This document shows positions 1-11,198 of a stretch of DNA of 64,000 nucleotides, in pieces. This DNA comes from Dendrobium chrysotoxum (lineage: Eukaryota > Streptophyta > Magnoliopsida > Asparagales > Orchidaceae). Under the pieces are notes generated by a model. The model saw only the letters and a program-made list of their open reading frames with translations, searched no databases and was not told the DNA's origin. Positions within the stretch are counted from its first letter, which is position 1. Each line of letters begins with the position of its first letter. The position numbers and the translations under genes are program-made. Location: assembly GCA_019925795.1 (NCBI GenBank), contig CM034311.1, forward strand, positions 9,844,126 through 9,908,125, given 5' to 3'.

Positions 1-575
1 AGCATTAATTTCAGCCAAAATCACTCTACATTAAGGGATACTAGATGCCAAAGCAAGCACAAACCCACTTTTGGAATCATGAACCATAAAATTAGCCAAA
101 AATCCTACTCACCTAAATAAATGATATTTTTTCTCAAGTATGCAAATTTCTAAAATAAAGCACAATAAATGCAAAAAATAAAGATCTAAACAGGAGTAAA
201 ATAACATCAAAATCACATGTAACATTGAGGTTTTAGTTCATCATATCCAAAAGTTGTTTCCCAACATATGAATACAATAAACTTGAAACACATAAAATTA
301 TGCATGTTCAAATTAAATCACCTAGAAAGTAAGTTCAAATTCCTATTGAATTCAACTGTCATCTCATATTCACACTTTTAATATCTTCAAAGTGAAGTAT
401 CTAGTTCCCTATGAAGATAATAATACTCTTAACCACCACCTGGATTTAGATTCGAGGCTAAATCTTCTTCAATCAAGGGACAATGACGTAGAAGAAGAAG
501 AGCTTAGTTTTTTTTTTTTGTTTTATTTGCTCAGGCCCATTTTTTTTATTTGCTTTGTGTATAAGTCCAACAATA
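1..575. other. AT-rich sequence without a recognisable gene
   Basis: I see no coding signal, repeat family or RNA gene here. Short open frames at its right end consist mainly of T-run codons (Phe) and are not credible. It ends at the T-run that is the poly(A) tail complement of the next LINE. Confidence 0.5.
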
Positions 576-1999
576 TTTTTTTTTTTTTTGGTTAAAACCC
601 ATATACGGCCTACTCGTTAATAAAAAAAATATTTAAAGTCCTTAAAGGGATCCAACATTCACTAATTGCTCAATGAGCAACAATAAAAAAAGCAAAAATA
701 AGACCAACTAGCAAAAGATCCCAACTAAAATACATTTAAAAGAAAAGAAAGGTTGGCAAGCAGCTAGAACCCAAAAATAAGCCAGAGCTTGGATAATCTT
801 TAAGAACTAGGTACAAACCAAACACCTATAAAAAGGAGAAAACCTACAAAACAATAAACACCAAAAATAGAAAAAGGCAACTAAATATAAACAGAATGTT
901 AGAACACACCAAAGCTCCCAATAACAAAGAACATGCCACCCAAATCAGCCAAAAGGATACAATAGAGGAACATAGCATAACACACACCCAGGTAACCATC
1001 GAGGAAAGAGAGGCCAGGGAAGCCACCAGAATGAGCAGAGGAACATAACAGAACCACATAGAATGGGCCAGGAAACCGAAGAAGACCAACAAAATGATTA
1101 CAACAGTAAGAAGATGAACAAACCAGAAACCTAATGAAATAAATTGCAAATGGAAAAGCCACCCACCAAAACACACCCTGAAAAGCCCACAACTGAAAAA
1201 ACCTAAGGCAAGATAGCCAAAAAAACCAAACAAAATTGAAACCATAAGAAAAAACATAGTTGGAAGAAAGCTCAGCAGTGTAGTATCCAGAACCAGTCCT
1301 CAAAAAACTTGCAGAGAATAGCCATCCAAATGCAAAAGGAAATAGACTAGCAAAGAAGATAATCCAAAACCAACCCTGTAAAGCAAATTACCAGATTGCC
1401 AGCAACACAAACAAAGGCAATAAAAATATCAGACTTGTTGCAATAATACCAATCTTATGGAGAAGCCACACCCCAAAATTCCCCAAACTAAGACAACCAA
1501 CCCCCCCCCCCCTAGAGAACCGTCCAACACTTAGTAAATGTAGAAATAAGTTGCTAGCTGCCAGGAAAATTTCCAATCATAGTTACAACACGTGCAATCA
1601 TACCTATATTCAACCCACTCAACACATTCAAAAAAGTAGAATGGAAAAAAATATAGTTAAGAATACTAAAAATGGTGAAAACTAGAAAGTGATTATACCT
1701 CATGACACCTACATCTCATTAACTCATGTAAACTACAATACCGACACAGCACTTAACTGAATCATAGAATACCATCTAAAAACATAACAAGACTAACATC
1801 ACAGAGTAAAAACCCACAATAAACTAGGGGAGGAAAATCATGAATAAGGTGGACAAAAATAAGAAAAAACCAATAGAACAACCAGCAAAACATGTGAGAA
1901 GCCATCAAATTCTCACATAGGGCAAACCTACTTTGTCCAAATTAACCATCCCCCTCAACAACTAAGGTAAAGCCAAACCAGAGAAGTCAAGGAAAAAAT

Positions 2000-2257
2000 C
2001 TAACTGGCACCCATGTTGGCAAACCAATCAACACAGTAGTTAGCTTCACAATAAATGTGAGTAAAATAATACTTGAACTTACAAAGAATTTGTTTAATCT
2101 CCCTAATAAGATAAAAACTTTCAGGATTACCAGAGGCATTACCATTAATAATATGAAGTAAAAGCATATCATCAAACTCTACCCAAATGTCTTTAATGTC
2201 CAATGAATAACACAATTTGAGCCCATAGGAAAGAGCCATAAGTTCCACAACAATCAT
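2000..2257 (-). pseudogene. LINE RNase H-like domain (RVT_3 type), degraded
   Basis: An 85-codon open piece of the C-terminal RNase H-like domain of the LINE ORF2. VVELMALSYGL carries the expected acidic residue, VEFDD the next, and the final block ends HIYCEANYCVDWFAN, with the conserved His and Asp. The first catalytic Asp, expected in a LNxD block upstream near 2,360, reads as LNTN. It keeps more catalytic positions than the equivalent domains of the two longer LINEs at 35 and 47 kb. Upstream it is disconnected by stops, so it is not translated as part of an intact ORF2. Confidence 0.75.
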
Positions 2258-4117
2258 ACTGCAAGGATTTAAAGGACCAGCAAAAGCTAGATAACATTAC
2301 CTAAATGATCCTTAATAATCCCACCACACCCAGCAGACAGATTGTTAACAAAGCAATTAGTGTTCAACTTCACACAAGATAAGGTAGGTTTAAGCCACCG
2401 CATAATATTATCCTTCCCATCATTCTTATTGATGCTGAGAGAAATTCCAAAATTCTAAGTAAACTTACAAATCATAAAATTACTAGCAGTGATAATTAAG
2501 GTTAATAGAAAATAATTACAAAGCTTTATCTTTCACTTTAGAAATAATATGCCTGAAATCCATCCTAATATTCCTATGTTTAGAATCATTCCTTTCCATA
2601 CAAAGTAACCACATAATAAGAATAGTAATCAGATTCATGATGTGACCTTTAATAGAAGAAAATTAAATTTACAGGATAGAAGAAATGTCATTATCACAGT
2701 TTAAATTATACTTGTTAAACATGTCATAAAAATATATCCACACTTTAACAACAATAGCACCATTCACAAAAAAACATGATTCAAAGATTCAATCTGATAG
2801 CAACATTGACATTTAGAAGGAATATAAAAACTTTTTTTCATCAATAGAGCTTCTATAGGAAGCATTTTATGTAAAATTCTTCAAACTAAAATAGAATAGG
2901 ACATGGGGAGTAATGAAAAGAGAAAATTTGCAATGAATAGTTCTTATAGAATTCCAAACATTCTTAAGAGCAAAGTCACCAGAAATGGATAGCTTAAACA
3001 AAATATGATCCTTACTACTCATTTGTAAGGGAATTTGCATAAATCAAATCTAATAATTTATTAGCATTTTATTTATCATCATCAATGAAATTATTCAATT
3101 TAATAGAAGCAGTAGAATGAGTGTGTAAATAATTATCAATAGAATAAGGCCCCATCCAATTATCTTTCCAAAAGAAATATTATCATTTCCAATACCCAAT
3201 TGAATATAATGTACCTCTCGACCTCCCACTTGATGGAGCAAAGCCTTTTCCACACTAGAGAGTTAGACCCCTTATACTAACATAAAAGAGGGTGATTATC
3301 ATAACAGTACTTGTTCATCATGAATTTAGCCCACAAGCTTTTTATTGGTTCTAAAGGAAAATCATAGTTTATGAGAGAAAACATAAGCCATATCCACAAT
3401 ACTTTTACACCCAGTTCCCCCTTTCATCAAGAACATTATAGCTCTTCTTCCAACAGGTCCAAAGAATACAATAACTATTATTCTTTGAACCCCAAAAGAA
3501 CTTATTAAAAAGTCTCTCCATGTGCAAACAAATAGTCAAAGTAGACTGGATAATATGAAAAATATAAATAGGTAAAGAGAAAAGAATGTTGTTAATTAAG
3601 ATTAACTTACTACCAAATGAAAGAAAATTGAAAGCTCAGATAGATAACTTTCTTTGAATTGAAGCAAAAATATTCTCAAAAAGATGAGACATTTTCTTAC
3701 TTTTAAATAAAAGGGTCCCCAAGTACATAATAGGAAGAGATTTAGAAACAAAACCACATTTATGATGAATAACATTAATTCTACTCTGATTCATAGATTT
3801 AGCAGCAATAAAACAACTCTTGTCCTTATTAATGTTCAAACCATTGATTTTTTGGAACTGTAAAAGAAATTTAAAGAGGATATTTAGATTATTTAAAGAA
3901 TCATTAGAGAAAATGATAAAATCATCAGCAAAACTAAGATGAGTAATGGGAAAACCACCAACAATATGATATTAAAGCTTGGGATGCTGACTATAGAGAT
4001 CCTCCAAACCCCTTTATAAATATTCAAACGCAATAATAAATAAAACAAGAGAAATAGGGTCAACTTGTCTTAAACCTTGAGAGGATTTGAACAAACCATG
4101 GCTTTTAGCATTGATGA

Positions 4118-4921
4118 TCATAGAGAAGAAACAATTTTCGAAATTGATCTTGATAAGAATAATGAAAGATGAATTGAAACCAAAAAGAGACAAAATCGTA
4201 TAAAAAAATTTCTAGTTAAGGCTGTCATATGCTTTAGTAATGTCAAGTTTAAAAATAGCATTACCCCCATCACTTTAGCATTAACATCATGGATAATTTC
4301 TTGAGTAAGAAGCACATTATCAAAAATCCCACGGCCTTTAACAAACTCAGTTTGAGTATGGGAGATAATTTTAGGAAGCAACAAAGCCAATCTTCCCATA
4401 ATGATCTTAGAATTTAATTTATTTAAAAAAGAACAAAGACTTATAGGTCTGAAATCCTCCTAAAAGTTAGTGACCACTTTTTTTAGGAATCAAAATAATA
4501 TTAGACGAAGAAAAAATTTTCGATAAGGAGACCCAATAAAAAAATCTCAAACAGCATCCATCACATCCATTTTGATGCTTTCCCAAGCTTTTTGAGAAAA
4601 CATAGTAGTGAAACCCTCAGCACCAACTACAGACTTAGAATTCATCCCTCTAATGGTATCCAAAATCTCTTTTATAGAGGCACACTGAGTGAGAAAGTTA
4701 TTATCATCTTCATTAATTAAATCAGGGATGATGCTAGGATTATGAATGGGATAATGGATAAAATTATTATTAAAATTAATTTTAAAATAATCAAGCCCAG
4801 AAGTAGCAATCAAATCAGCACTATCACAAGAAATACCATCAGGATTAGTAATTTTATGAATGTGATTCATATTTTTATTAGCAATAATATGAAAGAATAT
4901 AGCGTTTTTGTCACCCTTCAA
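4118..4921 (-). pseudogene. LINE reverse transcriptase fragment
   Basis: Two open stretches of the ORF2 reverse transcriptase: residues ending in AEGFTTMFSQKAWESIK (4,547-4,921) and the next block with LPKIISHTQTEFVKGRGI (4,118-4,399), corresponding to LPRIISPPQMGFVTGRSI in the LINE at 45.0 kb. The FADD box follows near 3,925 in another frame. Here Trp follows QKA, where the two long LINEs both have TAG. Clearly a pseudogene: several frameshifts, no endonuclease. Confidence 0.85.
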
Positions 4922-5084
4922 TAAAAATTTAGAGGCCGCTTTTTATCTCCAAAAAGCTTCTTCCTTCTCCTGTAACTGGTAAAAATTAATTTTAGCTTTA
5001 TTAAGAAGATGCAAATTATCACTAGAAGAGTTATTCAAATAAAGATTGTCCAAATTATTAACTTTCTTTTCAGCCTCCATAATA

Positions 5085-5673
5085 ATGGAAAAGATATTTT
5101 TGGAGACACATTTGTTCCACTATCTCAATTTCTTTGGGCATTTGAAGGCTTGCCGATGTTATTTGTCATTTCTTTGGCCCTTTGGGAGTAAAGGATTCTT
5201 GGTCTACTTGATCATAAACACATGCTTATTAGACTAGAAAATGGGAATAATTATGCTAGTATTTTTTAAGGAGGGTTTTTTTACATTAAAGAAATGCTTA
5301 AGTGGAGCATTTCTTTGATATTCATGAAGAATATCCCATCATCCTCATTTGGATGTATTTTTTTCCTTCTTGGGTTCACTTCATGAACAAAAACACTTTA
5401 TTTTTTAGCCGTCCTCTAAAAATGGGCTCAACCAACATCTTTCTATATGGATTAGATGTTGTTAAAGTTCAAGTTGAGATGAATATTTCTTGTAACTTTG
5501 AGAAGGAGATTTTGTTGGGCTCCATTAACAATGGCTACTTCTACAAAATAGAATTTGACAAAATTCCATCATTCTGCTCCCCTTATCACAGCCATGATCA
5601 CCTCTCCATTGAATGTTTAAACTTCAGCTCATTTGAGGAAGCCAATTATATAGTTCATGACCAACGATGTTAA
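5085..5673 (+). pseudogene. LINE ORF1 fragment (DUF4283 plus degenerate zinc knuckle), inverted
   Basis: Plus-strand piece of a LINE ORF1. From about 5,190 it reads DHKHMLIRLENGNNYA, then FFDIHEEYPIILIWMYFF (open 5,302-5,673). This matches the RNA-binding DUF4283 region of the full-length ORF1 at 42.0-42.4 kb (LLDPHHIAIQL, DFDVREESPIAPVWLAFP). The knuckle is CSPYHSHDHLSIEC (about 5,576-5,617): the second Cys is replaced by Tyr. It sits head to head with the minus-strand LINE ending at 5,066. The most economical reading is the inverted 5' part of that same insertion. It may instead be an independent ORF1 relic; the right end (5,673-5,860) is undefined. Confidence 0.7.
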
Positions 5674-6155
5674 TATTAATCCCAGCAATACTCACCTTGT
5701 AAGTCAGCCTGTATCCTCTGGGAATAATTTCTCCACAAACTTTGTGGAGGATCAATGTGGATTGAATTTCTACCTTATGCTTTGAATTATTCTTTGTATA
5801 CAGAACTTCTTGCTTTGGAACAATCCAGCTTTTGGCCTATGCATAAATAAAATAAATTAGCTATGGTTTATCAGATACTATTGCTGGTACAGAATCTTCA
5901 TATCGATGAAGTGAACCGTAGCTAAAATAATGGTACCTGCAAATAGTTTATATATATTTATGCTGGGTTTGCTTGCCGGCAAGAACAAAACATCTGTTAG
6001 CTGAGATTCCACCAACATTTTTCTGTAACGTTTTTTAGTGAATAAATCATGATAATAATCATTTCTCACAACGCTTTTAACAGCGTACCGTTTTTAATGG
6101 GAAGCTCATTAATTTTTTATGTATTGTTCAGTATTTGATGACAAAATTTTTAGTT
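5674..6155. other. Non-coding stretch with a hairpin
   Basis: No gene. Contains the inverted repeat listed separately at about 5,862-5,927 and, at 6,070-6,100, a short run (AACGCTTTTAACAGCG) like subterminal repeats of some CACTA elements. Too short to classify. Confidence 0.35.
5862..5927. repeat. Short hairpin / fold-back sequence
   Basis: TTAGCTATGGTT at the left is the near-complement of AACCGTAGCTAA at the right (one mismatch). Between them is a second inner stem, CTTCAT-ATCG-ATGAAG. The stem-in-stem arrangement suggests a MITE remnant. A small-RNA hairpin is possible but unsupported. Confidence 0.45.
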
Positions 6156-6169
6156 CCTTTTGGTGAACA

Positions 6170-6299
6170 AATTTTTTTTGTTTTTGGGACGTTTAGGTCG
6201 ATTAAGGTAAATTCATACAAATCACATACGTAAAACTCGAACCCAAAATCTCTTAGTTGATCGCCAAAGCTCCCAACCAACAGACCAAAATGAGCTCCG
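6170..6299 (-). mobile_element. tRNA-derived SINE with perfect 14 bp TSD
   Basis: A 130 bp minus-strand insertion flanked by identical 14-mers CCTTTTGGTGAACA at 6,156-6,169 and 6,300-6,313. In minus orientation it starts GCGGAGCTC and has an A-box-like TGGTCTGTTGGTTGGGAGC, then a B-box-like GGTTCGAGTTT about 40 bp later, and ends in an A-rich tail (T-run at the left end). Length, tRNA-like boxes, tail and TSD together identify a SINE, which would be mobilised by LINE machinery. Family unknown. Confidence 0.85.
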
Positions 6300-6313
6300 C
6301 CTTTTGGTGAACA

Positions 6314-7075
6314 GTCACATTATACTGACTCCCCCTTTCATCAATAAATTTATTTATAGTGATGATAAGAGTTAATTTCTCATCTCAGTCAAATCTCATG
6401 ACTTCACCCATAGTTTTCCACTTTTCCTGCAAGGACTCTTTGTCTACCAACTAAGAGGGGATCAAAGCATACATTGAAGTCATTCATTCTGACATTTTAT
6501 TGATGCATCATTGCATTTTTTGTTTTAGTTTTTTTTTTTTTTTTTTTTGAATGTTAAGTGAAAAATTCAAAAAAATATATGACTTAAAATATGCATAGTC
6601 TCAGAAGAGAACAGAACTTTTGATAATTTAAATAATCAAACTGCCATACTGACAAACTATTTGAAACTAACAATTAAATAATTTTAACATCATTTTAATT
6701 ATTTAAAAGTTTCAATTGTAGAATTAAACTTATCACAATTAGTTTGGAAAAAATTAGATCTAAATATTCTGACCAAACTATCATCAGAAAGGCCTTAAAA
6801 ATTTGATCATATTTATCATTTTAATGATATTTATTCTGTTAATTATATATAAATATCTTAATATTGAACAGTTTTGTCATACATTTATTTATCATTAATT
6901 TTTATTTTACTGATGAATTAAAATCAAGTAATTTTATATCATTTAAATATAATAGCAATACCATATGTCAATTTTCTTGCCCTTTCTAATCAAAATTAGG
7001 TTATGATATTTTGGCCCAATTTGTTTTTAAAAGCTATATTTTATTTAATAATGATTTTAACTATGGAAGTAGGGT
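6314..7075. other. AT-rich intergenic sequence
   Basis: No gene or repeat family recognised. A T-run of about 22 lies at 6,529-6,550. It ends in the TA tract (7,076-7,095) that adjoins the next LINE's 3' end. Confidence 0.5.
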
Positions 7076-7095
7076 TATATATATATATATATATA
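7076..7095. repeat. (TA)n microsatellite at the 3' end of LINE element A
   Basis: Twenty bases of alternating TA directly beyond the 3' signature of element A, where a poly(A) tail would be expected. Confidence 0.9.
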
Positions 7096-9365
7096 ACTCA
7101 CAGAAGGGCCTATGCGTTGATTAAGAAAATATATTACAAGTCCATAAAGGATAAAATGCTACTAAAGCCCAAAAAGAACAACAAAGTTAAAAAAAAATAC
7201 TAAAGGGCCAAAGGTCCTATCTAATTATAACGAGTAAAGGGAAGCTCACTCAATAAATGAAACCAAATATAAGACAACTTTGAAGCTCATGCAGGTACCA
7301 GCAAATATCAAAGAATAGGCCCAAGCTTAAGCCAACAATCGAGCCCAAAGAGAAAGCAGCAACAATGCCACAAAAGCACAATAGAACCACCAGTAGATGA
7401 CCAAACCAACCTCCACACCACTGTCCGCAGCAGGCAAAGACCATGAAGCACCAAACATCATACTGAACAACACATCAAACCACCAGTAGATATCCAATCA
7501 GGAAACTGGGCAAAACATCAATCCAAAAATATTAACCCTTCTTCAAAACTATCCACCAGTAAGCCCCAAAATCACAACCAGTAAGTAGAATTAAACCAAA
7601 CAAAACTGAAGTAATCAGATCGAAAAGATGAATAGTAGCAAAACATCACCACAAACCTTGGGTGATTATATGCAATCAAAGCAAATATAACCCATCTCAA
7701 ACGACTAGGAAAATAAAAAGGGACAGACAACACTACATTAAAAAAAACAATCTCTAAAGATAGTAACTCCAAGCCATCAGCAAGATATATCTAAGCATTT
7801 GAAATCAGTTTAAGTGCAATATAGATCTAGTGGTTCTGACATTAGTTGAGATATTATTCATACTTTTTTTTCTCCCATTTTCTTATAAGAAACTAGAAAA
7901 CCATCATCTCTAATAACATGCATAACATTTAAGTCAAAATCATCATGGAAGACACAATCTTCAATTGACTTAATCTCTCCCTCTTCCCAAATAGAATCAG
8001 AATGTTCAGAAGTGCAAACTTGAACATAGGGGACATAACAAACCACATCCAATTACACATCCACTTGAGGCAAACCCTCCAAAAAATTCTAAGACACACC
8101 AGCAAGAGAAGAAGAAATATGGATGGAAATTATAGGAACTAAGTTAGAGACATAAATACTGCTAGTAGAAGTAGTTGGTTCCTGATGCTTCTCCAAAAAG
8201 CCATCAACCTTATTCCAATTAGCCAAATATTATTCATAGAGGAGAAGTCCTTCAGATTAGGACACTCATTAGCATCACAATTATGAGTAATGACTTGATC
8301 CAAATTATTAGTCTCATTAGATATATTATTAATTGAAGGATCCAAATTAGCATTGATGTTATCACTACCAACAATAGGAGAGCACATAGGATTCATAGAA
8401 TCAGCCTCCTTAGCTTTAATATTTTCCTTCCTTAAATCAGGATGAAAAATAAAACACTCATTTAAAGCATGCACACAAATTTTGTAATGATTACAAAATA
8501 AAGGAACATTTTCACTTCTGAAGATACCCCAAATTTTCTACAGCCAATCCAAACTTCCTAGGGATGTTTTGTAGTTATACCAAGTTCAACTAAAACACGC
8601 CACAAACGGCCTGGATTGAGCAGTCATTGCATAATTAGTTTGCAAAAGCATTCCAAAAACTGTAGCTAAAGAATGTAAAATATGATGGTCAAACAAATGC
8701 AAGCACACATTAGGGAAAGAAATCCATACAAGTACACTATGGCATTCTTCTTTAACATCAAAAAATGGCACCCACTATAACAAATGCATTTGACAGCTAT
8801 TAATATAATAAGACCTACTAGCGAAAACTCTGCTATAGTCCAAATCATTTGAAAGTTTAATAGCAACATGATGACCATCAAATAATCCAATAGAAAATAA
8901 AACCAATACCTTAAGATTAACAAAAAAACATGAATAACATCCAAGTTGGGACAGTGAATCAAAAATTTTTCCACAAGAGTAAAAGCAAAAGGAGTAGCAA
9001 GTCTCAAGACATCATCTTCAGAAAATATAACTGTCATAGCTCCCTTAAAAGAAGTATGAACAAACAAAATAATCAGAGAAGAAGATGAAGTATTATTGGA
9101 TACTACCTATTTGAAGGAGCAAGAAATTGATTGATTGAGAGTACCAGCAATTCCAAAAAAGCCTAGAGATTTAACCTGAGCTGTAGGTTTGAGAACCCCC
9201 CAAGGATTGGAAGAGGCTACCATCCTGAAGCGACGGGCAGCAAGGATGAAGAATAGGGGCCAGAAGAGGCCCAGGCCAAGAAAGCCAACCAAACACCGAC
9301 TAGCCCTGATGACAAGCATGGTGGTGTTGGACCTGGCCAATGGAGGAAACCAAAGTGAGGCGATG

Positions 9366-9370
<5 letters not shown>
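7096..9370 (-). mobile_element. ORF1-only LINE derivative (element A)
   Basis: About 2.28 kb, minus strand. The 3' end (7,096-7,120, GGGCCTATGCGTTGATTAA) carries the LINE end signature. A roughly 0.76 kb 3' UTR is followed directly by the C-terminus of ORF1 (ends 7,858); there is no endonuclease, reverse transcriptase or RNase H between them. The 5' UTR (about 9,224-9,370) and ORF1 N-terminus match those of element B at 13.0-13.2 kb. Both ends adjoin TA microsatellites, so the TSD may lie inside TA repeats. Same plan as elements B and C. Confidence 0.8.
7858..9223 (-). pseudogene. LINE ORF1 (DUF4283, zinc knuckle), broken, element A
   Basis: ORF1 of element A, from an ATG at 9,223 (MVASSNPWGVLKP...) to the stop at 7,858. 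Recognisable blocks: FVHTSFKGAMTVIFSEDDV then FAFTLVEKFLIHCPNLDVI (about 8,930-9,065), the DUF4283 core; FFDVKEECHSVLVWISFPN (8,700-8,770); a knuckle CNHYKICVHALNEC (about 8,455-8,500) with the second Cys replaced by Tyr; an acidic Asn-rich linker; and a C-terminus DDGFLVSYKKMGEKK resembling the basic end of the intact ORF1 (DDSDTSFIKFQSKRGRKK). An in-frame TAG follows SCSFK near 9,108, and frameshifts separate the blocks. In the family this protein binds the LINE RNA. Confidence 0.8.

Positions 9371-9429
<59 letters not shown>
9371..9429. repeat. (AT)n microsatellite between two LINEs
   Basis: 59 bases of uninterrupted AT between the 5' end of element A and the 3' end of the next minus-strand LINE. 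Open frames reading Tyr-Ile repeats through it are artefacts. Confidence 0.95.
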
Positions 9430-9431
<2 letters not shown>

Positions 9432-10735
9432 GTTGAAATCCATAAGAAGACATATGCGTAAATAACAAAAAATATTTCAAGTCCTAAAAGAGATGTAATG
9501 CTCACTAAACGCACAAAGAGCTACAATCAAAAAGTAAAATAAGACCTATGAGCACAACATCCCAACTACAATACATCAAAGAGAAAAGAAACGTGGTAAG
9601 CAACTAGAACCAAAATAATAAGTTAGAGCTTGGATAATCTTTAAGAACCATGTACAAACCAATTACCTAAAAAAAGGATGAAAACCTGCAAAACTAAAGA
9701 AATAACAAACCTAAAAAAGATAATTATATATAATCATATTGATTAAACAAACAAAAGGCTAAAAAAAAAGAACCTGCCAACCGAACAGTCAAAAGGATAT
9801 AATCCGACCATATAAAAGAGACAGGAGGATCGAAAGACACCCAGTTAACCAATGGCCAGGTATAGGAAAAGAGATCAGGGAAGCCACCAGAAATAGCCGA
9901 GGAACACAACATAACTCACACTGAATGGGCCCATGAAAACTAGAGAGGACCAGCAAAAATGATGAAAAGAGTAAGAAGATAATCAAACCCAAAACCTAAT
10001 AAATAGAAATCACAGTTGGAAAGTCACCCACCAAAACATAGCATTGGAAGGCCCACCAGCAAGATAAACACATGATGAAAATAGCCACAATAATTCCCAA
10101 ACTAATAGAAACATAGGAAGACAAAAGATGCAACCAACCAAAACAACCAAGATAAGGAAGAAAAAAGGATAAGGCACACACCATGAATGAGAAACAAAAA
10201 GGAAACCATTAAGGAAATGCATTGGGGGAATAAATCTTTGAAGTGTAGCATCAAGAACTTGTCCTAAAATAATTGTTGATAGCAGCCATCCATATTGCCA
10301 AAATGAGATAGTCAGCAACTAAAGAAAATTCCCAAGCCAATCCAACCAAACAATTAACTAGACAGCTACCAACACAAATAAAAGAAATTAAAATATAAAA
10401 CTTACTGCAATAATACCAATCATTATGATGGAGCTACACCTCAAAATTCCTCAATCTAAGATGACTAACCATCCAACCCATAGAACCGACCAGCACTTGG
10501 TAAATATAGAAATAGGTTGGTAGCTGCGCGCTAGGCAAATTTCCAGTTATAGCATAATCCACTTGCAATCATAGCTAAATTTAACCCATTCAACACATTC
10601 ATCAAACTAGAATGAAAAGAAGGATAGTCAAAAAGACTCATAAGGGGGAAAACCAGAATGTTAATAGCCCTCATGGCACCAACATCAAACAAAGTTATAA
10701 AAACCACAACACTAAACCAACACTCTACTGAAATA
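9430..10735 (-). mobile_element. LINE 3' UTR fragment (copy D)
   Basis: 5'-truncated minus-strand LINE consisting only of 3' UTR. Its 3' terminal block (9,430-9,700) is closely similar to 597-840 of copy L1 (both contain CAGAGCTTGGATAATCTTT-like or TTAGAGCTTGGATAATC stretches), and similarity continues to about 10,735, where L1 has 1,690-1,760. Open frames on the minus strand encode hydrophobic, T-derived peptides and are not genes. Confidence 0.75.
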
Positions 10736-11126
10736 TATTAAAAATTACTCCATTATACTTTTTATTATACCATTTATCCATTAATTTAATTGCAACAGGC
10801 ACATCTATATAATTGGTTAGTTCATAAATTTTTGCTTATAATATATATATATATATATATATATAAACAACAATTTGGTTGTTATTAGTGTAAATATCTC
10901 TCTGAATTAACTTTATGTTTTACATGAAATATGATATGATCAATGATATACTGAGTATAATAAGATTATATTTAGCAATATTTAAGTGATAGGTAGTGAG
11001 AGCTAATAGGATGTTTAGGGGTTATGCATTATTTTAAAATATTCTCTATATATAATAAAATAAACAAAGTCTGCTTGCTCTGAATATTTTCTCTTCATCT
11101 TTCCTCAATTTTATACATTTTTGGAG
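10736..11126. other. AT-rich spacer with TA tract
   Basis: No gene. Contains a TA microsatellite at about 10,841-10,864. The right end begins the segment duplicated at 15.1 kb. Confidence 0.5.
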
Positions 11127-11198
11127 TTACTGATGAACTAAAATCACCATTTATCCCCCTTGATATAGCACATATCAGAATATTTCCAAGGAAACCTT

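Larger units (their letters stand above)
576..5066 (-). mobile_element. L1-type LINE, 5'-truncated (copy L1)
   Basis: Minus-strand LINE. The T-run 576-589 is its poly(A) tail. It is followed by the 3' end signature shared by about ten LINE ends in this window (TTAA, a CG-containing hexamer, then GGCC near 600-620) and a G/T-rich 3' UTR to about 1,986. Upstream come an RNase H-like domain (about 2,000-2,450), zf-RVT region (about 2,560-3,260) and reverse transcriptase (about 3,600-4,921), including FADDFIIF near 3,925 and AEGFTTMFSQKAW near 4,600. Frameshifts and stops separate the pieces. Endonuclease and ORF1 are absent in this orientation; an ORF1 piece in opposite orientation lies directly beyond the 5' end. 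Very close to the LINE at 22.4 kb, for example around 3,140-3,200. Confidence 0.9.

Noticed and set aside
392..595. 67-codon plus-strand frame at the left edge
   Set aside because: Half of it is poly-Phe from T-runs, and it runs into the LINE tail.
9189..9514. Open frames on both strands with Tyr-Ile repeats
   Set aside because: Translation through the (AT)n microsatellite 9,371-9,429.
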